64,000 bases of DNA from Protonemura montana (GCA_947568835.1 CANOQG010000003.1:620001-684000), one strand, 5' to 3'. Numbered from the stretch's first letter, positions 48,145-60,600 are shown. Translations and numbers: made by a program. The notes: generated from the letters alone by a model not told the origin.

Positions 48145-51100
48145 TTAGGAGGAGGAGGTGTCCATTGGAACTTCTTCATCCGCATCCGATACAGCGAGTT
48201 GACTAAGCGACTGCTCAAGGGCCTGCTGGTCAGCCTCTTGATAGCCACTACGCGAAGAAGGATCCGCTGCCTGGTGGTTCGGCGCATGAATCTCGAGCAC
48301 CTCCTGGTACACGATGTTCTTGGTGAAGGTGGTGTTGCTCGAGACGATCAACTTGCCCTGCGCCTCGTTACCGGCGACTGCCACGAAGATCGAGTCCAAA
48401 GAGCGAGCCCGAGAAAGCGCCACGTATAGCTGACCGTGTCCGAATACTGGTTTTTCTAAATGAATTCCCACCCTCTTTAAAGATTGACCCTGGGCTTTAT
48501 TGATGGTCATGGCGAATGCCAGACGGATCGGAAACTGGCGCCTTGTCATCGTAAAGGGCATGCCAATGTCCGAGGGAGTTAGGTTGACTCTACATAGGAA
48601 AGTGCGTCGTCCCGCACAGCGCCCTCCGATGATCCTGCAGTCGATCACGTGCTCGTGGAGTGCAACAACGCTGAGTCGAGTCCCATTGCAAAGGCCGGCT
48701 CTCACGTTGACGTTCCTCATGAGCATCACGATTGCATGAACTTTCAGACGAAGCTTGTGCGGTGGCATCCCGGATGGCGTTAATGAATTTAGATATTCTA
48801 CGGGATAATCGGTAGCCAAAACGTCGCCATCTTCGCCTTCACTGACATCGACAGTGTCGGCGCTGCAGTATTCGAACACGTCACCTTCGAGGCGCTCAAG
48901 AACGTTGTCATTGATGTTCAAAGACTCCACGTTCTTCGGGCAGAGGATGGCATGGTCTTGCATCAAGGTCATCTCGGCAGCACTAATGCTCGTGCCGAAG
49001 ACGGCGTCAATGACGCAGTCCACGACGCATTGGACAGGTAATGCGATGGTGTCATCCGGGAGGTGGCAGTCATTCAAAATCTCGCCGTTTCCGACACGCA
49101 AGAGCCACTCGACGAACTCTACTTCGCCTGGGTTGGCGCGCATGTTCGCGCGCAGCTCGAGGGTGCGGAACAACGACCAAAGCGCGCCACGCTTAATGCA
49201 TTGCTCGACTATGGTCGTTCGGTTGCCATTTCGAACGACTGGGAAGCACTGCCTAAAATCCCCGCCGATAACGATCACCTTTCCGCCGAACGGACGCTCA
49301 TCGTTGGTCACGTCTCTTAGCGTCCGCTCGATCACGTTCAGGGCCAGCAGAGGCGCCATGGGTCCTTCATCCAAGATGATGACCTTGGCCGCCCTCAGCG
49401 AAGCGCCCTCGGCGGAGTTGGGCTTCACGCCAGACGTGCTGTTTTCCACAATCGGAACAGGCAATCGAAATCGCGAGTGGCAGGTCCTCCCTCCCTTCAG
49501 TAACGTCGCCGCAATGCCCGTCCACGCGACGGCCACGGCTCGCTCGCCTCGGGCTCGCAGCGTGCTGATGAGGGTGTTGTATAGGAAGGTCTTCCCGCTG
49601 CCGCCCGGGCCGTCCAGGTAGAAGCACCTCTGCTCGGCGTTCGGGTCGTCGATTGCTGCCATCACCGCGTCGAATGCCACGCGCTGCCTGCCGTTGAGCT
49701 TCACCAAGTTCTCCTCGGCCTCTTCCCTTTCGGCGGTCTGGTCGAACTGCTCGTCGACAGCAACGATGACTGGCACTCGAGGAGCCGGCAAACCGATTTC
49801 GGCGTTGGTCAGGCGGTGTAGGGCAAGGACGGACTGGATGGAATTCAGGGCCAACTGTTCTGCCTCGATGGGGTCGTGTTCTCGGGCGAAATCTTCGCAG
49901 AAATCGCCCTTGAAACGCTCCCATAGAGACAGCGGGTCAAGAGGCTGACAGAACGCGCAAATGATGGCAAACAGCTGACGAAGTTCGTTTGGCATCTTTA
50001 TAGCAACCGCCTCCTGCAGACATTTCTGCCACTCGTCGTCGTCCATTAGCAGGTTGCGTGCGATGGCAGCTTCCTTGAAGGTAGCGTAAACCCTACCCTG
50101 GAACGTGCGCACTTCCTCGAATGAGGTGGCGCCGACGACGTGTAGCAAAAGGAGACGAAGATGGTATCGCTCGATCTGCCGGGGCGTCACGGAGTACATT
50201 CGGCTGATGATGGAGCCGGCACCTCGCTTTCGTGGCTTCCACGCTTTGCCCTCGAAACGGAAGTGGTACGGGATGTCGATGTACTTGTACTGCCGTGCCG
50301 CCGGGTTGCTACTATTCAGCGCAAACCATGCCGTCAGCGTAGTCAGCGCAGCCCTGCCGCGTTCTGCTGCGGCTTCCTCGTCTCCAGGACGGAACGTGAC
50401 CATGTGGTCACCCTCGAGGTGGATCGCCAAACGGATGATAGTGTGCGACTTTTCGTGCATTTCAAATCCGAAAATTCTCCACGCAGCCTCTTGGGGACTC
50501 ACGTAGCGAGAGTCGATGAACTGTGAGACCTCGTCCCACACCAACTCTTGCTGGGCACCGTGCGCTGGACGTGGCTCATGATCGCCCTCCGCGGGGACAG
50601 AGACGCGGAGCTGGACCCTGGCACAGTCGTGACCTTTGTACACGTACTTGCACAGGTACTTGACCGTCTTCGCGGATCCACAGTGCTCGATGTTCAGGTG
50701 GCAGTCAAACTTGGAGCTTAAGTACTTGTTGTAAGGCACTACGTCTCGGTTGTCGACCACTCTTCCTGAGATGGTATGCGTCTGCCCGCTCTCTCGACGG
50801 CGATAGACGGTGAAACCCCCCTCGTTGACCACAGTCACATCTGTGAACGACTTGGGGAACTTCTTCTTACACTTTCCGTCCTCCATGCACACAGAGGACA
50901 TGTTCCGAGCGCCGCACGGGCCGTGGATCATCGACGACACGATGACCTTGTGCAGTCTCTCCTCGGTCACCGGATCGGGCAACTCGGCACAGATAAGTGC
51001 GTCTACCTCCTCGGGAGTGCGGATCTTGTCCTCGTCGCGAAGGATTACCAGGATGTGAGCGTGAGGGAGTCCACGTTTTTGGAATTCGATCACGTGGAAG

Positions 51101-53757
51101 TGAGCCATGGGAACGCCCAGCACGTGCCTCTTGGTGAGATCAGACATCAGCTCCTTGAGTTTAAGTTGGAATACTCGCGCGGTGAGATCGGGTCGGTCTT
51201 CTGCCCTTTCGTACGCCGCTAGGCTCGTCTGAATCTCAGGCCACTTCGGATTACACGTCATAGTAAGGAAAAGATCGGGTTTTCCAAACTTGGTGACGAT
51301 ACTCATAGCGTCTTGATATAGCTGCTGGCAATGCCTGGGGCTTCCGATGAAACTGGAAGGCAGAATCACCATCTTCCCGACATTGCAGCCCTGCCGCTCA
51401 GCACGGTTCGCCAAGTGGTCCATGAGCCCACTGTAGAGTTCGGCGCGCAGCGTTTTCTGGTTCCTGATGACGAACTCAAGGCGATTGCCCTCAACCTTGA
51501 TATAGGCATCTACCATAAACTGCTGCGTCAGCTTGCCGGCGTGCAGCACTGGATGAAAGGCGCCGACACGCTCGTGGAGTCGATGGCTATAAAACTCCAT
51601 TAGAGTGACGACGCTGTGCTTAGATTGCCTGGTGTGCGGCATACCTCGTTGCCAGCCGGGTTCTCCACGCGGGAACAACAGCACGTAGCTGAGCGGATCC
51701 GTGTTGGGCGACAGGACAGACAGCTGCTCAATAAATCCGCCACGAGTATGGATACGAATATCACGTCCTAGAGGAGGCATGCCACCGTCAACGCTCTGAT
51801 AAACAACGGCCACCTCGTGGGCCGTAGGATTTTCGTACAGCCGCCGTCGGTCATCCACGAAACGCAGTTCGGCCATGACCTCGGGTCGCCCCTCGGCAGC
51901 TGCACGGATCCTGTCGTCGGCCTCCACCTGACCTAGCGTTTTAAGCCCTTGGGCAAAAGGATTTATTTCGCGAACCAGCGCGTCCAGCTCATGAAGCAGG
52001 TTGGGTAGCAGATTAGCATTCTGGCGCCTGTCCATTCGATGCGTCTTCGCTTGTTCCGCGTCAAGAAAGTACAGGTGCGAATAGAGGGGCTTCTGCACCG
52101 CCTGCCCCATATGGCCGATCCTGTGCTGGATGTTGCCATGGACACGAAAACAGTATGTGCCACGGCCCTGGGGGATGTCCGTCTTAACTCCGACTGAAGC
52201 GAAGGAGAGCGAACTGTTGTACGACCGGATGTTTTTGCGGAAGTTCTTAGACTCGCAATGATCTCCGGTCAGCAACGCATGCATTAAATCGGGATACGCG
52301 AGGAGAGGCTCAATGATTACGTTGCCCGAGTGACAACAGAGTTTATAAATTTTGTCAGAAGGACGCTCTCCTGCGAAGTACAGAGCGCCACACACCCTGC
52401 ATACTTCGTCCATGCTGCCGCAGTGAAATAGGGCGACGTCAGTGACGTCTTGCCGTGCAGCCTCCAAGTGGAAAGGGTGAAGGTTCACTGGAGCAAGATC
52501 AGGTTCAAACTGATCATCTGCCACGTCAATAGCCTCGACCGCGACTCGCTGGCTTTGCTCTAGTTCAGCCTCTTGGGCGCGTTGAGACGCCTCCTCCTCA
52601 GCGCGCTGAGAGACTTCCACTTCTAACGCCGCGAGCTTATCCCTGGTCTCGGCATTTCGACGCTGCTGAGATTGCTCCCGCGCGGCGACTATACGGCTCT
52701 CGCGCGCCTCTGGAGTCTCATGCTGCCTTTCAGACTGCGTTTGAACTGCCTTCTGGCTTAATCGCTGAAGGCGCTGTTCCTCAGATTCGTCACTCAAGCG
52801 GCGACGCTTGGACTCTGCCATAAGGGCTAGTCGCTGAAGGCGCTGTTCGTCAGCTTCGTCACTCAAGCGGCGACGCTCTGACTCTGCCTTAAGGGCCAAT
52901 CGCTGAAGGCGCTGTTCGTTGGCTTCTACACTCAAGCGATGACGCTCTGCCTCTGCCTTAAGGGCCAATCGCTGAATACGCTGTTCGTCAGCTTCGTCAC
53001 TTATGCGGCGACGCTTTGACTCTGCCCTAAGGGCCAATCGCTGAAGGCGCTGTTCGTCAGCTTCGTCACTCAAGCGGCGACGCTCTGCCTGTGCCTTAAG
53101 GGCCAGTCGCTGAAAGCGCTGTTCTTCCGTACATTTTGCCAAGCGGAGGCGCTCAGACTCGGCCTTTTCAGCAAGAAGCTGTAGGCGTCGTCCCTCAGAA
53201 GCTTCGTCTAGTCGTCGACGCTTCAACTCGGCAACCTGGGCCAGACGCAGAAGACGCTGGGCCTCATCCTCAGCCTTTCTGCGCTGGCGAGCATTTCTAG
53301 CTTTTTCCGCTAGTCGGGCACTTCGTTCGTTTGCTGCTACTTGCACGTTCTTGTCCTCTTGGAGCTGGCCAACTGAATTTTCCAGGATCTGAGTCTGGTC
53401 AAGGGATGGGAGTACAGACGGCACATTGTCGGAAAAGGAATGCAGATAGCGGCTTGTTGAGGGTTGATCATAAAAAGCTGGAAGAGAAGCGGGGGCGGCC
53501 TGTTCTAATAATGAATCATGCTTTAAGACACTCACCGGGGCTTCTTCGAGAATAGCGGAAAGAAAAGGACGCTGCTCGTTGAGCGTCGACGTCGACGGGC
53601 TAGCAGTTGCCTGATGGTCGGCGTGCTCGGCCGTCTCTCTCGTCCTCGCTCTCTCGTCAGCAGCAGCCCTTTTCTTCGCCGCCGCGCTCTCCGCTCTTGC
53701 CGTTGCACCTTTCCCGCCCTTCCGAGACGTAAGATTTACACGCTTCTTGGGTGGCAT
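48145..53757 (-). CDS. Helitron RepHel transposase, copy B
   Basis: A 1,870-residue single-exon protein, 23 residues longer than copy A because it has five instead of four clean coiled-coil repeats. Catalytic residues are conserved at +23: HUH His899 and His901, tyrosines 1034 and 1038, Walker A 1383-1390 with Lys1389, Walker B Asp1463, then GGDFRQ, TINKAQGQ and the YVALSRARS box. From the Cys motif onward I count only about a dozen substitutions from copy A over ~1,400 residues, among them HIV to HIL beside the HUH, FRQCL to FRQCF in the helicase, and AV to TL. The first ~430 residues differ at many more sites. No stop or frameshift is visible. The start is the ATG shared by all three copies. 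It is likely functional on sequence grounds, but activity is untested. Confidence 0.95.
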   Translation of the reverse strand: MPPKKRVNLTSRKGGKGATARAESAAAKKRAAADERARTRETAEHADHQATASPSTSTLNEQRPFLSAILEEAPVSVLKHDSLLEQAAPASLPAFYDQPSTSRYLHSFSDNVPSVLPSLDQTQILENSVGQLQEDKNVQVAANERSARLAEKARNARQRRKAEDEAQRLLRLAQVAELKRRRLDEASEGRRLQLLAEKAESERLRLAKCTEEQRFQRLALKAQAERRRLSDEADEQRLQRLALRAESKRRRISDEADEQRIQRLALKAEAERHRLSVEANEQRLQRLALKAESERRRLSDEADEQRLQRLALMAESKRRRLSDESEEQRLQRLSQKAVQTQSERQHETPEARESRIVAAREQSQQRRNAETRDKLAALEVEVSQRAEEEASQRAQEAELEQSQRVAVEAIDVADDQFEPDLAPVNLHPFHLEAARQDVTDVALFHCGSMDEVCRVCGALYFAGERPSDKIYKLCCHSGNVIIEPLLAYPDLMHALLTGDHCESKNFRKNIRSYNSSLSFASVGVKTDIPQGRGTYCFRVHGNIQHRIGHMGQAVQKPLYSHLYFLDAEQAKTHRMDRRQNANLLPNLLHELDALVREINPFAQGLKTLGQVEADDRIRAAAEGRPEVMAELRFVDDRRRLYENPTAHEVAVVYQSVDGGMPPLGRDIRIHTRGGFIEQLSVLSPNTDPLSYVLLFPRGEPGWQRGMPHTRQSKHSVVTLMEFYSHRLHERVGAFHPVLHAGKLTQQFMVDAYIKVEGNRLEFVIRNQKTLRAELYSGLMDHLANRAERQGCNVGKMVILPSSFIGSPRHCQQLYQDAMSIVTKFGKPDLFLTMTCNPKWPEIQTSLAAYERAEDRPDLTARVFQLKLKELMSDLTKRHVLGVPMAHFHVIEFQKRGLPHAHILVILRDEDKIRTPEEVDALICAELPDPVTEERLHKVIVSSMIHGPCGARNMSSVCMEDGKCKKKFPKSFTDVTVVNEGGFTVYRRRESGQTHTISGRVVDNRDVVPYNKYLSSKFDCHLNIEHCGSAKTVKYLCKYVYKGHDCARVQLRVSVPAEGDHEPRPAHGAQQELVWDEVSQFIDSRYVSPQEAAWRIFGFEMHEKSHTIIRLAIHLEGDHMVTFRPGDEEAAAERGRAALTTLTAWFALNSSNPAARQYKYIDIPYHFRFEGKAWKPRKRGAGSIISRMYSVTPRQIERYHLRLLLLHVVGATSFEEVRTFQGRVYATFKEAAIARNLLMDDDEWQKCLQEAVAIKMPNELRQLFAIICAFCQPLDPLSLWERFKGDFCEDFAREHDPIEAEQLALNSIQSVLALHRLTNAEIGLPAPRVPVIVAVDEQFDQTAEREEAEENLVKLNGRQRVAFDAVMAAIDDPNAEQRCFYLDGPGGSGKTFLYNTLISTLRARGERAVAVAWTGIAATLLKGGRTCHSRFRLPVPIVENSTSGVKPNSAEGASLRAAKVIILDEGPMAPLLALNVIERTLRDVTNDERPFGGKVIVIGGDFRQCFPVVRNGNRTTIVEQCIKRGALWSLFRTLELRANMRANPGEVEFVEWLLRVGNGEILNDCHLPDDTIALPVQCVVDCVIDAVFGTSISAAEMTLMQDHAILCPKNVESLNINDNVLERLEGDVFEYCSADTVDVSEGEDGDVLATDYPVEYLNSLTPSGMPPHKLRLKVHAIVMLMRNVNVRAGLCNGTRLSVVALHEHVIDCRIIGGRCAGRRTFLCRVNLTPSDIGMPFTMTRRQFPIRLAFAMTINKAQGQSLKRVGIHLEKPVFGHGQLYVALSRARSLDSIFVAVAGNEAQGKLIVSSNTTFTKNIVYQEVLEIHAPNHQAADPSSRSGYQEADQQALEQSLSQLAVSDADEEVPMDTSSS
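52780..53124 (-). repeat. 69-bp coding minisatellite, five units (copy B)
   Basis: Five 23-residue units of the EQRLQRLALKAESKRRRLS type, with substitutions that differ from those in copy A. The array has gained or lost one whole unit in frame between copies. Confidence 0.9.
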
Positions 53758-54065
53758 CTGTGTGAAGAAAGCGAGGCTTTAGTAGTGCCTAGCGTCGCCG
53801 AGCTGAAGCGGAGCGTGGCCGAGCACGACCCAACCGCCATGTTTTGTAAAAATGACCTCACGCAAATATCATGCCAGTCTAAATGCATGCTTTAATATGC
53901 ACAACAATCACTTCAGTTTCTTTACAAAGAAATATGCTAATTTGCTTCGAATGCGAGCTTGGACGCCATGTTGAACACACTTCTAATTGTTGGAACGGTG
54001 GGCATGGGAGGGTTGGGGAGGGGGATGAGAATCGCGTCGAGCGATTGCATCATGCTACGTAAAAG

Positions 54066-54073
54066 TGACGTCA
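54066..54073. promoter_or_regulatory. CRE/ATF-type palindrome, copy B site 1
   Basis: TGACGTCA, about 310 bp upstream of the RepHel start, in the same context as the other copies. Confidence 0.45.
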
Positions 54074-54433
54074 TGGAAATATCCACAAGACGGGCAAAAT
54101 GTATGCTTTCCAGTCTTGATGATGAACGATAATTTTAATAATAATTTAGAAGCTTAACGCTATAAAATCACAATAAATAAGTGAATTACTTGATGATATT
54201 AGGGGTGGACTATTAGTGGATATTGTGACATGCAAATTAAATCTGAAATAAGATTACCTTGAATAGCGACGAAATTCTTCCCCACAAGAGTGTTTCGCCG
54301 TGTAGGTAATCCGCACTCTCATGCTATACTAACTGCTATAGCAAATGGCGGTTGGCGAGCTTTGGGAGTGTGACTAATTGCCGAGCGTAGATGCCGATCA
54401 AAAAGCGCTAAGCCAACATCCCGCTACGTAAAA

Positions 54434-54441
54434 TGACGTCA
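54434..54441. promoter_or_regulatory. CRE/ATF-type palindrome, copy B site 2
   Basis: TGACGTCA, about 680 bp upstream of the start. The next base has changed (AGG instead of ACG) but the palindrome itself is intact. Confidence 0.45.
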
Positions 54442-55427
54442 GGCAAATTCAAACTTTACACCACGCGCGACAATTTAAATTACGTGCCATAAGAAGCTGT
54501 CGATGCTACACGCTGTAAATTAATGAAGTCAGAAGTCAAATTATTGCGGACAGTGATCATAATAATGTGTCTTAAGAGGTTAGGTAATTAATTACGGGTT
54601 AAATAACTACTAAATATATCTGAAAACTCATTAAAGAAACACAATTGAACACAAAATGTGCAATATAAATACAATTTCACGTCTGTATTTTAGTCAAACT
54701 TTTTCTTTACCTACCTGTTTCATATGAAGTTGCTTTTAAAATCCTGTTTAAATCGCCGTATCCCATCAACTCACCTAAAAATTTCGCGTTTCATATAGTG
54801 CTTTGAAATAATGTACAAATTATAACCATTTACTGTCGTTTTTGACCGATTTTCGCCAGAAACAAAGGGGTTTTAGTAGATAGTTTGACATTTCAACCCA
54901 TTTTGACGTTTAATTTGGCCTGATGATCCACTGCTGAAAAGATACATTCACGATTTTGAACACCTTGCCGTGGTGACCAAAAAGCAAACAATTGACCAAA
55001 GCTGTCAGTTTATTAGCAAAATAATTCTTTTTCACGTAAAACGATCGTAATTTAATGTGTTTTCTCTCAATTACATCAACAACTTTATTACGAATGCATG
55101 AAAAATAACCGTGGAGCTCCAGGCTAGAAATACTTGAGTATTAAAAAAGTTTAAAAATCGAGTTGCATCGCCTGGCTCTGAGATATCTTGCCGTCATATT
55201 TAGCAACTTTTCACCATGAAAATGATTTTAAATCGCTGTGAAAGTGTCGCCTGCCAATGTAAAAGTTAACACTGAAAAATTCTAGCCCATTTCCGTACGT
55301 TTCGAGTCGAATTTCGCAATTTCCATAAACAGTAGAGCAGCCGGTTACATCCCAGCCAGCTACCCAGCCATATACCCACAAACTAAAAAGTTGAACATCA
55401 CAATTTAAAGCTTTTATATAAGGTTAA

Positions 55428-57543
55428 TGTATGGTATTCTTTGGTATTGGATGTTTTTGGATGGTATTTAATATTATTGTTTGATATTGTATGGTATTGA
55501 ATGAAAATGTATGGTATTCTTTAGTTTCCGACAGTATTCTATGGTATTCTATGGTATTCTTTGGTATTCTATTGTGTTCTTTGGTGTTCTATGGTGTTCT
55601 ATGGTGTTCTATGGTATTCTATGGTATTCTATGGTATTCTATGGTATTCTATGGTATTCTATAATATTCTATGAATTTATATGGTATTCTATGGTATTGT
55701 ATGGTATGGTATGGTATTGTAAGGTATTCTAAGGTATTCTTTGGTATTCTATGGTGTTCTATGGTGTACTATGGTGTTCTATGGTGTTCTATGGTATTCT
55801 ATGGTATTCTATGGTATTCTATGGTATTCTTTAATATTCTATGAAGTTCTATGGTATTCTATGATATTGTATGGTATTGTATGGTATTGTATGATATTCT
55901 AAGGTATTCTATGGTTTTTTAATGGTATTCTATGGAGTTATATGGTATTATATGATATTGTATGGTATTATATGGTCTTCTACGGTATTCTTTGGTATTC
56001 TATGGTATTTTTTTGTATAATATAATATTATATGGTATTCTATGGTATTCTATGGTATTCAATGGTATTCTATGGTATTTTATAATATTCTACGGAGTTC
56101 TATGGTATTATATTGAGTAAATGGTATTCTATGGTGTTCTATGGTGTTCTATGGTGTTTTATGGTATTCTATAGTGTTCTATGGTGTTCTATGGTATTCT
56201 ATGGTATTCTATGGTGTTCCATGGTGTTCTATGGTGTGCTATGGTATTCTATGGTATTTTATTGTGTTCTATGGTATTCTTTGGTGTTCAATGGTATTCT
56301 ATGGTATTCTATGGTATTCCATGGTATTCTATGGTATTCTATGGTATTTTATAATATTCTATGGTATTCTATGGAGTTCTATGGTATTCTATGATATTGT
56401 ATGGTATTCTATGGTATTCTATGATATTCTTTGGTATTCTATGATATTCTATGGTATTCTATGGTGTTCTATGGTATTCAATGGAGTTCTATGGTATTCT
56501 ATTGTGTTATATGGTGTTCTATGGTATTTAATGGTATTCTATGGTGTTCTATGGTATTTAATGGTATTCTATGGTGTTCTATGGTGTGCCATGGTATTCT
56601 ATGGTATTCGTTAGTGTTCTATGGTATTCTATGGTATTCTATGGAATTATATGGTATTCTATTGTATTCTTTGGTATTCTATGGTATTCTATGGTATTTT
56701 ATGGTATTTAATGGAGTTTTATGGTAATCTATGATATTCTATGGTATTATATGGTCTTCTATGGTATTTTATGGTATTCTATGGTAATCTATGGTATTCT
56801 ATGGTATTCTTTGATATTGTATGGTATTCTATGGTAACTATGGAATTCTATGATATTGTATGGCATTGTATGGTATTCTATGGTATTCTATGGTATTCTT
56901 TGATATTGTATGGTATCCTATGGTATTCTATGGAATTCTATGATATTGTATGGTATTCTATGGTAGTGTATGGTATTTTATGGTATTCTATGGTATTTTA
57001 TTGTATTCTTTGGTATTCTATAGTAATGTATGGTATTGTTTGGTTTTGTTTGGAAGTGTATGGTATTAAATGTTTTTGGATGGTATTCTAAGAAATTTTA
57101 TGGGTTTCTTTGATTTAATATGGTTCTCTATGGTATTTGGAGGTATTCGATAGTATTATTTGGTATTCTATGATGTTGTATGGAATAGTGTGGTATTCCA
57201 TATGTTCCTATGGGTTTCTATATTATTTTATGTAATTTTTTGGTATCCTCTGGTATTTGATGAGTTTCAATGGATTTCTATGGTATAAGAAGATACTTTA
57301 TGGTGTTGTTAGGAATTGAATGGTATTCGATGATACAGTTTGGTATTTTTAGGTATTCTATGGTATTGTATGGTATTCTATTGTATTGTATGGTATTCTA
57401 GGTCCCCTTTGGTATTGTATGATATTGTTTGGTATTTTATGGGTTTGTTTGGTATTTTATGGCATTTTATGGTATTGTAGTGTATTGAATGGAATTTTAT
57501 GGTTTTCTTACGTTTTCTTTGGTATTGAATGGTTTTCTATCAA
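55428..57543 (+). repeat. 10-bp minisatellite, plus strand, degenerate at its end
   Basis: ATGGTATTCT units with common GGTGTTC and GGAGTTC variants. Beyond about 57000 the units decay into loosely related GGTATTTTATGGG-like sequence while still keeping roughly 10-bp spacing. Confidence 0.92.
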
Positions 57544-57623
57544 AGAAAACTCGAGACACGTTTAAACCAAAATGCCCACTCCCTCAAAATCGTAAGGTGC
57601 CGTTAGGCAGCGGGTACTGCTAG
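55428..57623 (+). mobile_element. 3' part of a plus minisatellite Helitron, 5' end missing
   Basis: Minisatellite from the first base, then CTCGAGACACGTTTAAA, CCCACTCCCTCAAAATC and the hairpin, ending in CTAG at 57620-57623. It aligns with about 58450-61202 of the next element, so its 5' module is missing where copy B abuts it. The 3' hairpin is of the GGCAGC type. Confidence 0.85.
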
Positions 57624-60600
57624 TTAACCTTATATAAAAGCTTTAAAATGTGATGTTCAACTTTTTAGTTTGTGGGTGGATGGCTGGCTGGGTGGGTGGC
57701 TGGCTGGGATGTAACCGGCCGCTCTACTGGTTATAGAAATTGCGAAATTCGACTAAAAACGTACGGAGATGGGCTAGAATTTTTCAGAATTAACTTTTAC
57801 ATTGGCGTGCGACATTTTCACAGCGATTAAAAATCGTTTTCATGGTGAAAAGTTGCTAAATATGACGGCAAGATATCTCAGAGCCATGCGATGCAGCTCG
57901 ATTTTTATAATTCTTTTAATACTCAACTTTTTCTAGCCTCGAGCTCCCCGGTGGTTTTTCATGCAATTGTATTAAAGTTGTTGATGTAATTGAGCAAAAA
58001 CACATTCAATTGCGATCGTTTAACGTGAAAAAGAATTAATTTTGCTAATAAACTGACAGCTTTGATCAATTGTTTGCTTTTTTGACACCACTTCAAGGTG
58101 TACGAAATCGTGAATGTATCTTTTCGGCAGTGCATTCAGGAAATTCAAACGTCAAATTTAAACGTCAAAGTCAACGTCAATGTCAAATTCTTTTCAAAAT
58201 CTCCAAAACTGAACGGAAAACGTGTGAAATTGGCTTCTACTGTTCAAATACAGTTTTACATCCCGCTTCGTCTTTTTCACGATGATTTAAAGGTGTTTTA
58301 GTAAAGTAAAGTATCAAAAATATTGTTGGTGTTCGGCTAGCAAGATACAAAAGAGTCACTTGATTGATCTCAACATTGTATGGTATTGTATATGATTGTA
58401 ATATACTGCATGGTGTTGTATGGTATTTTATTGTAATTTATGGTATTCTATGGTATTCTATGGTATTGGATGTTATTGGATGGTTTTGAATATTATTGTT
58501 TGATATTGTATGGTATTGAATGAAATTGTATGGCATTCTATAGTATACGACAGTATTCTATGGAATTCTTTGGTATTCTATGGTATTCTATGGTATTCTA
58601 TGGTATTCTATAGTATTCAATTGTATTCTATGGTATTCTATGGTATTCTATGGTATTCTATGGTATTCTATGGAGTTCTATGGTATTCTATGGTAATCTA
58701 TGGTATTCTATGGTATTCAATGGTATTCTTTGGTATTCTATGGTATTCTATGGTATTCTATGGTTCTCTATTATAAACTTTGGTATGCTTTGGTATTCTA
58801 TTGTATTCTATGGTATTTTATGGTATTATATGGTATTCTATGGTATTCTATGGAATTCTATGTTATTCTATCATAAACTATGGTATTCTATGATATTCTA
58901 TGATATTCTATGTTATTCTATTATAAACTTCGGAATTCTATGGTATTTTATGGTATTCTATGGTATTCTATGATATTCTATTGTATTATATGGTATTCTA
59001 TGGTATTCTATGATATTCTATGGTATTCTATGATATTCTATGGTATTTTATGATATTCTATGGTATTATTTGGTATTTTATGGTATTCTATGGTATACTA
59101 TGGTATTCTATGGTATTTTTTGGTATTCTATGGTATTCTATGGTATTCTATGATATTCTATGGTATTATTTTGTATTCTATGGTATTATATGGTATTCTA
59201 TGGTATTCTATGGTGTTCTATGGTGTTCTATGGTGTTCTATGGTGTTCTATGGTGTTTTATGGTATTCTATGGTATTCTATGGTATTCTATGGTATTCTA
59301 TAATATTCTATGGTATTCTATGGTATTGTTTGGTATTGTATGGTATTGTATGGTATTGTATGGTATTCTAAGGTATTATTTGGTATTCTATGGTGTTCTA
59401 TGGTGTTCTATGGTGTTCTATGGTGTTCTATGGTATTCTATGGTATTCTATGGTATTCTATAATATGCTATGAAGTTCTATAGTATTCTATGATATTGTA
59501 TGGTATTTTATGGTATTCTATGGTATTCTATGGTATTCTATGGTATTTAATGGTATTCTATGGAGTTATATGGTATTCTATGATATTGTATGGTATTCTA
59601 TAGTCTTCTACGGTATTCTATGGTATTCTATGGTATTCTTTTGTATAATATAATATTATATGGTATTCTATGGTATTCTATGGTATTTTATAATATTTTA
59701 CGGAGTTCTATGGTATTATATGGAGTTGATGGTATTCTATGGTGTTCTATGGTGTTCTATGGTGTTTTATGGTATTTTATTGTGTTCTAAGGTGTTCTAT
59801 GGTATACTATGGTATTCTATGGTGTTCTATGGTGTTCTTGGGTGTGCTATGGTATTCTATGGTATTCTATTGTGTTCTATGGTATTCTTTGGTGTTCTTT
59901 GGTATTCTATGGTATTCTATGGTATTCTATTGTATTCTTTGGTATCCTATGGTATTCTATGGTATTTTATAATATTCTATGGTATTCTATGGAGTTCTAT
60001 GGTATTCTATGATATTGTATGGTATTCTATAGTATCCTATGGTATTCTTTGGTATTCTATGGAGTTCTATAGTATTCTTTTATAAACTATGGTATTCTAT
60101 AGAGTTTTTTGGTATTCTATGATAATCTATGGTATTCTATGGTCTTTTATGGTGTTCTATGGTATTCTTTTGTGTTCTTTGGTATTCTATGGCATTCAAT
60201 GGTATTCTATGATATTCTATGGTATTCTATGGAGTTCTATGGAATTATTTGGTATTCTATGGTATTCTATGGTATTTTATGGTATTTTATGGTATTCTAT
60301 AGTATTCTATGGTATTCTTTGGTATCCTTTGGTATTCTTTTGGTATACTATGGTATTCTTTAGTATTCTATGGTATTCTTTGGTATTCTTTGGTATTCTT
60401 TGGTATTCTATGGTATTCTTTGATATTGTATGGTATTCTATGGTATTCTATGGAATTCTATGATATTGTATGGCATTGTATGGTATTCTATGGTTTTTTA
60501 TGGTATTCTTTGACAGTGTAGGGTATTGTATGGTATTCTATGGAATTCTATGATATTGCATGGTATTCTATGGTATTGTTTGGTATTCTATGGTATTGTA

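Larger units (their letters stand above)
46192..55427 (-). mobile_element. Autonomous Helitron copy B, complete
   Basis: A 9,236-bp element with the layout of copy A. The 3' CTAG and hairpin are at 46192-46219, the 3' region at 46220-48144, the RepHel gene next, and the leader and 5' TTAACC terminus end at 55427. On the right it abuts plus-strand minisatellite rather than another element end (TTAA then TGTATGG), so it lies inside or against a plus element. Both complete copies are intact, which suggests a recently active family. Confidence 0.9.
53758..55427 (-). promoter_or_regulatory. 5' leader/promoter region of copy B
   Basis: About 1.67 kb matching 9170-10836, without a supported gene. 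TGACGTCA palindromes are at 54066-54073 and 54434-54441, and the TATATAA motif lies just inside the terminus. The subterminal CCAGCC/TACCCA-type simple repeat (about 55350-55380) again differs from the other copies. Confidence 0.6.
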
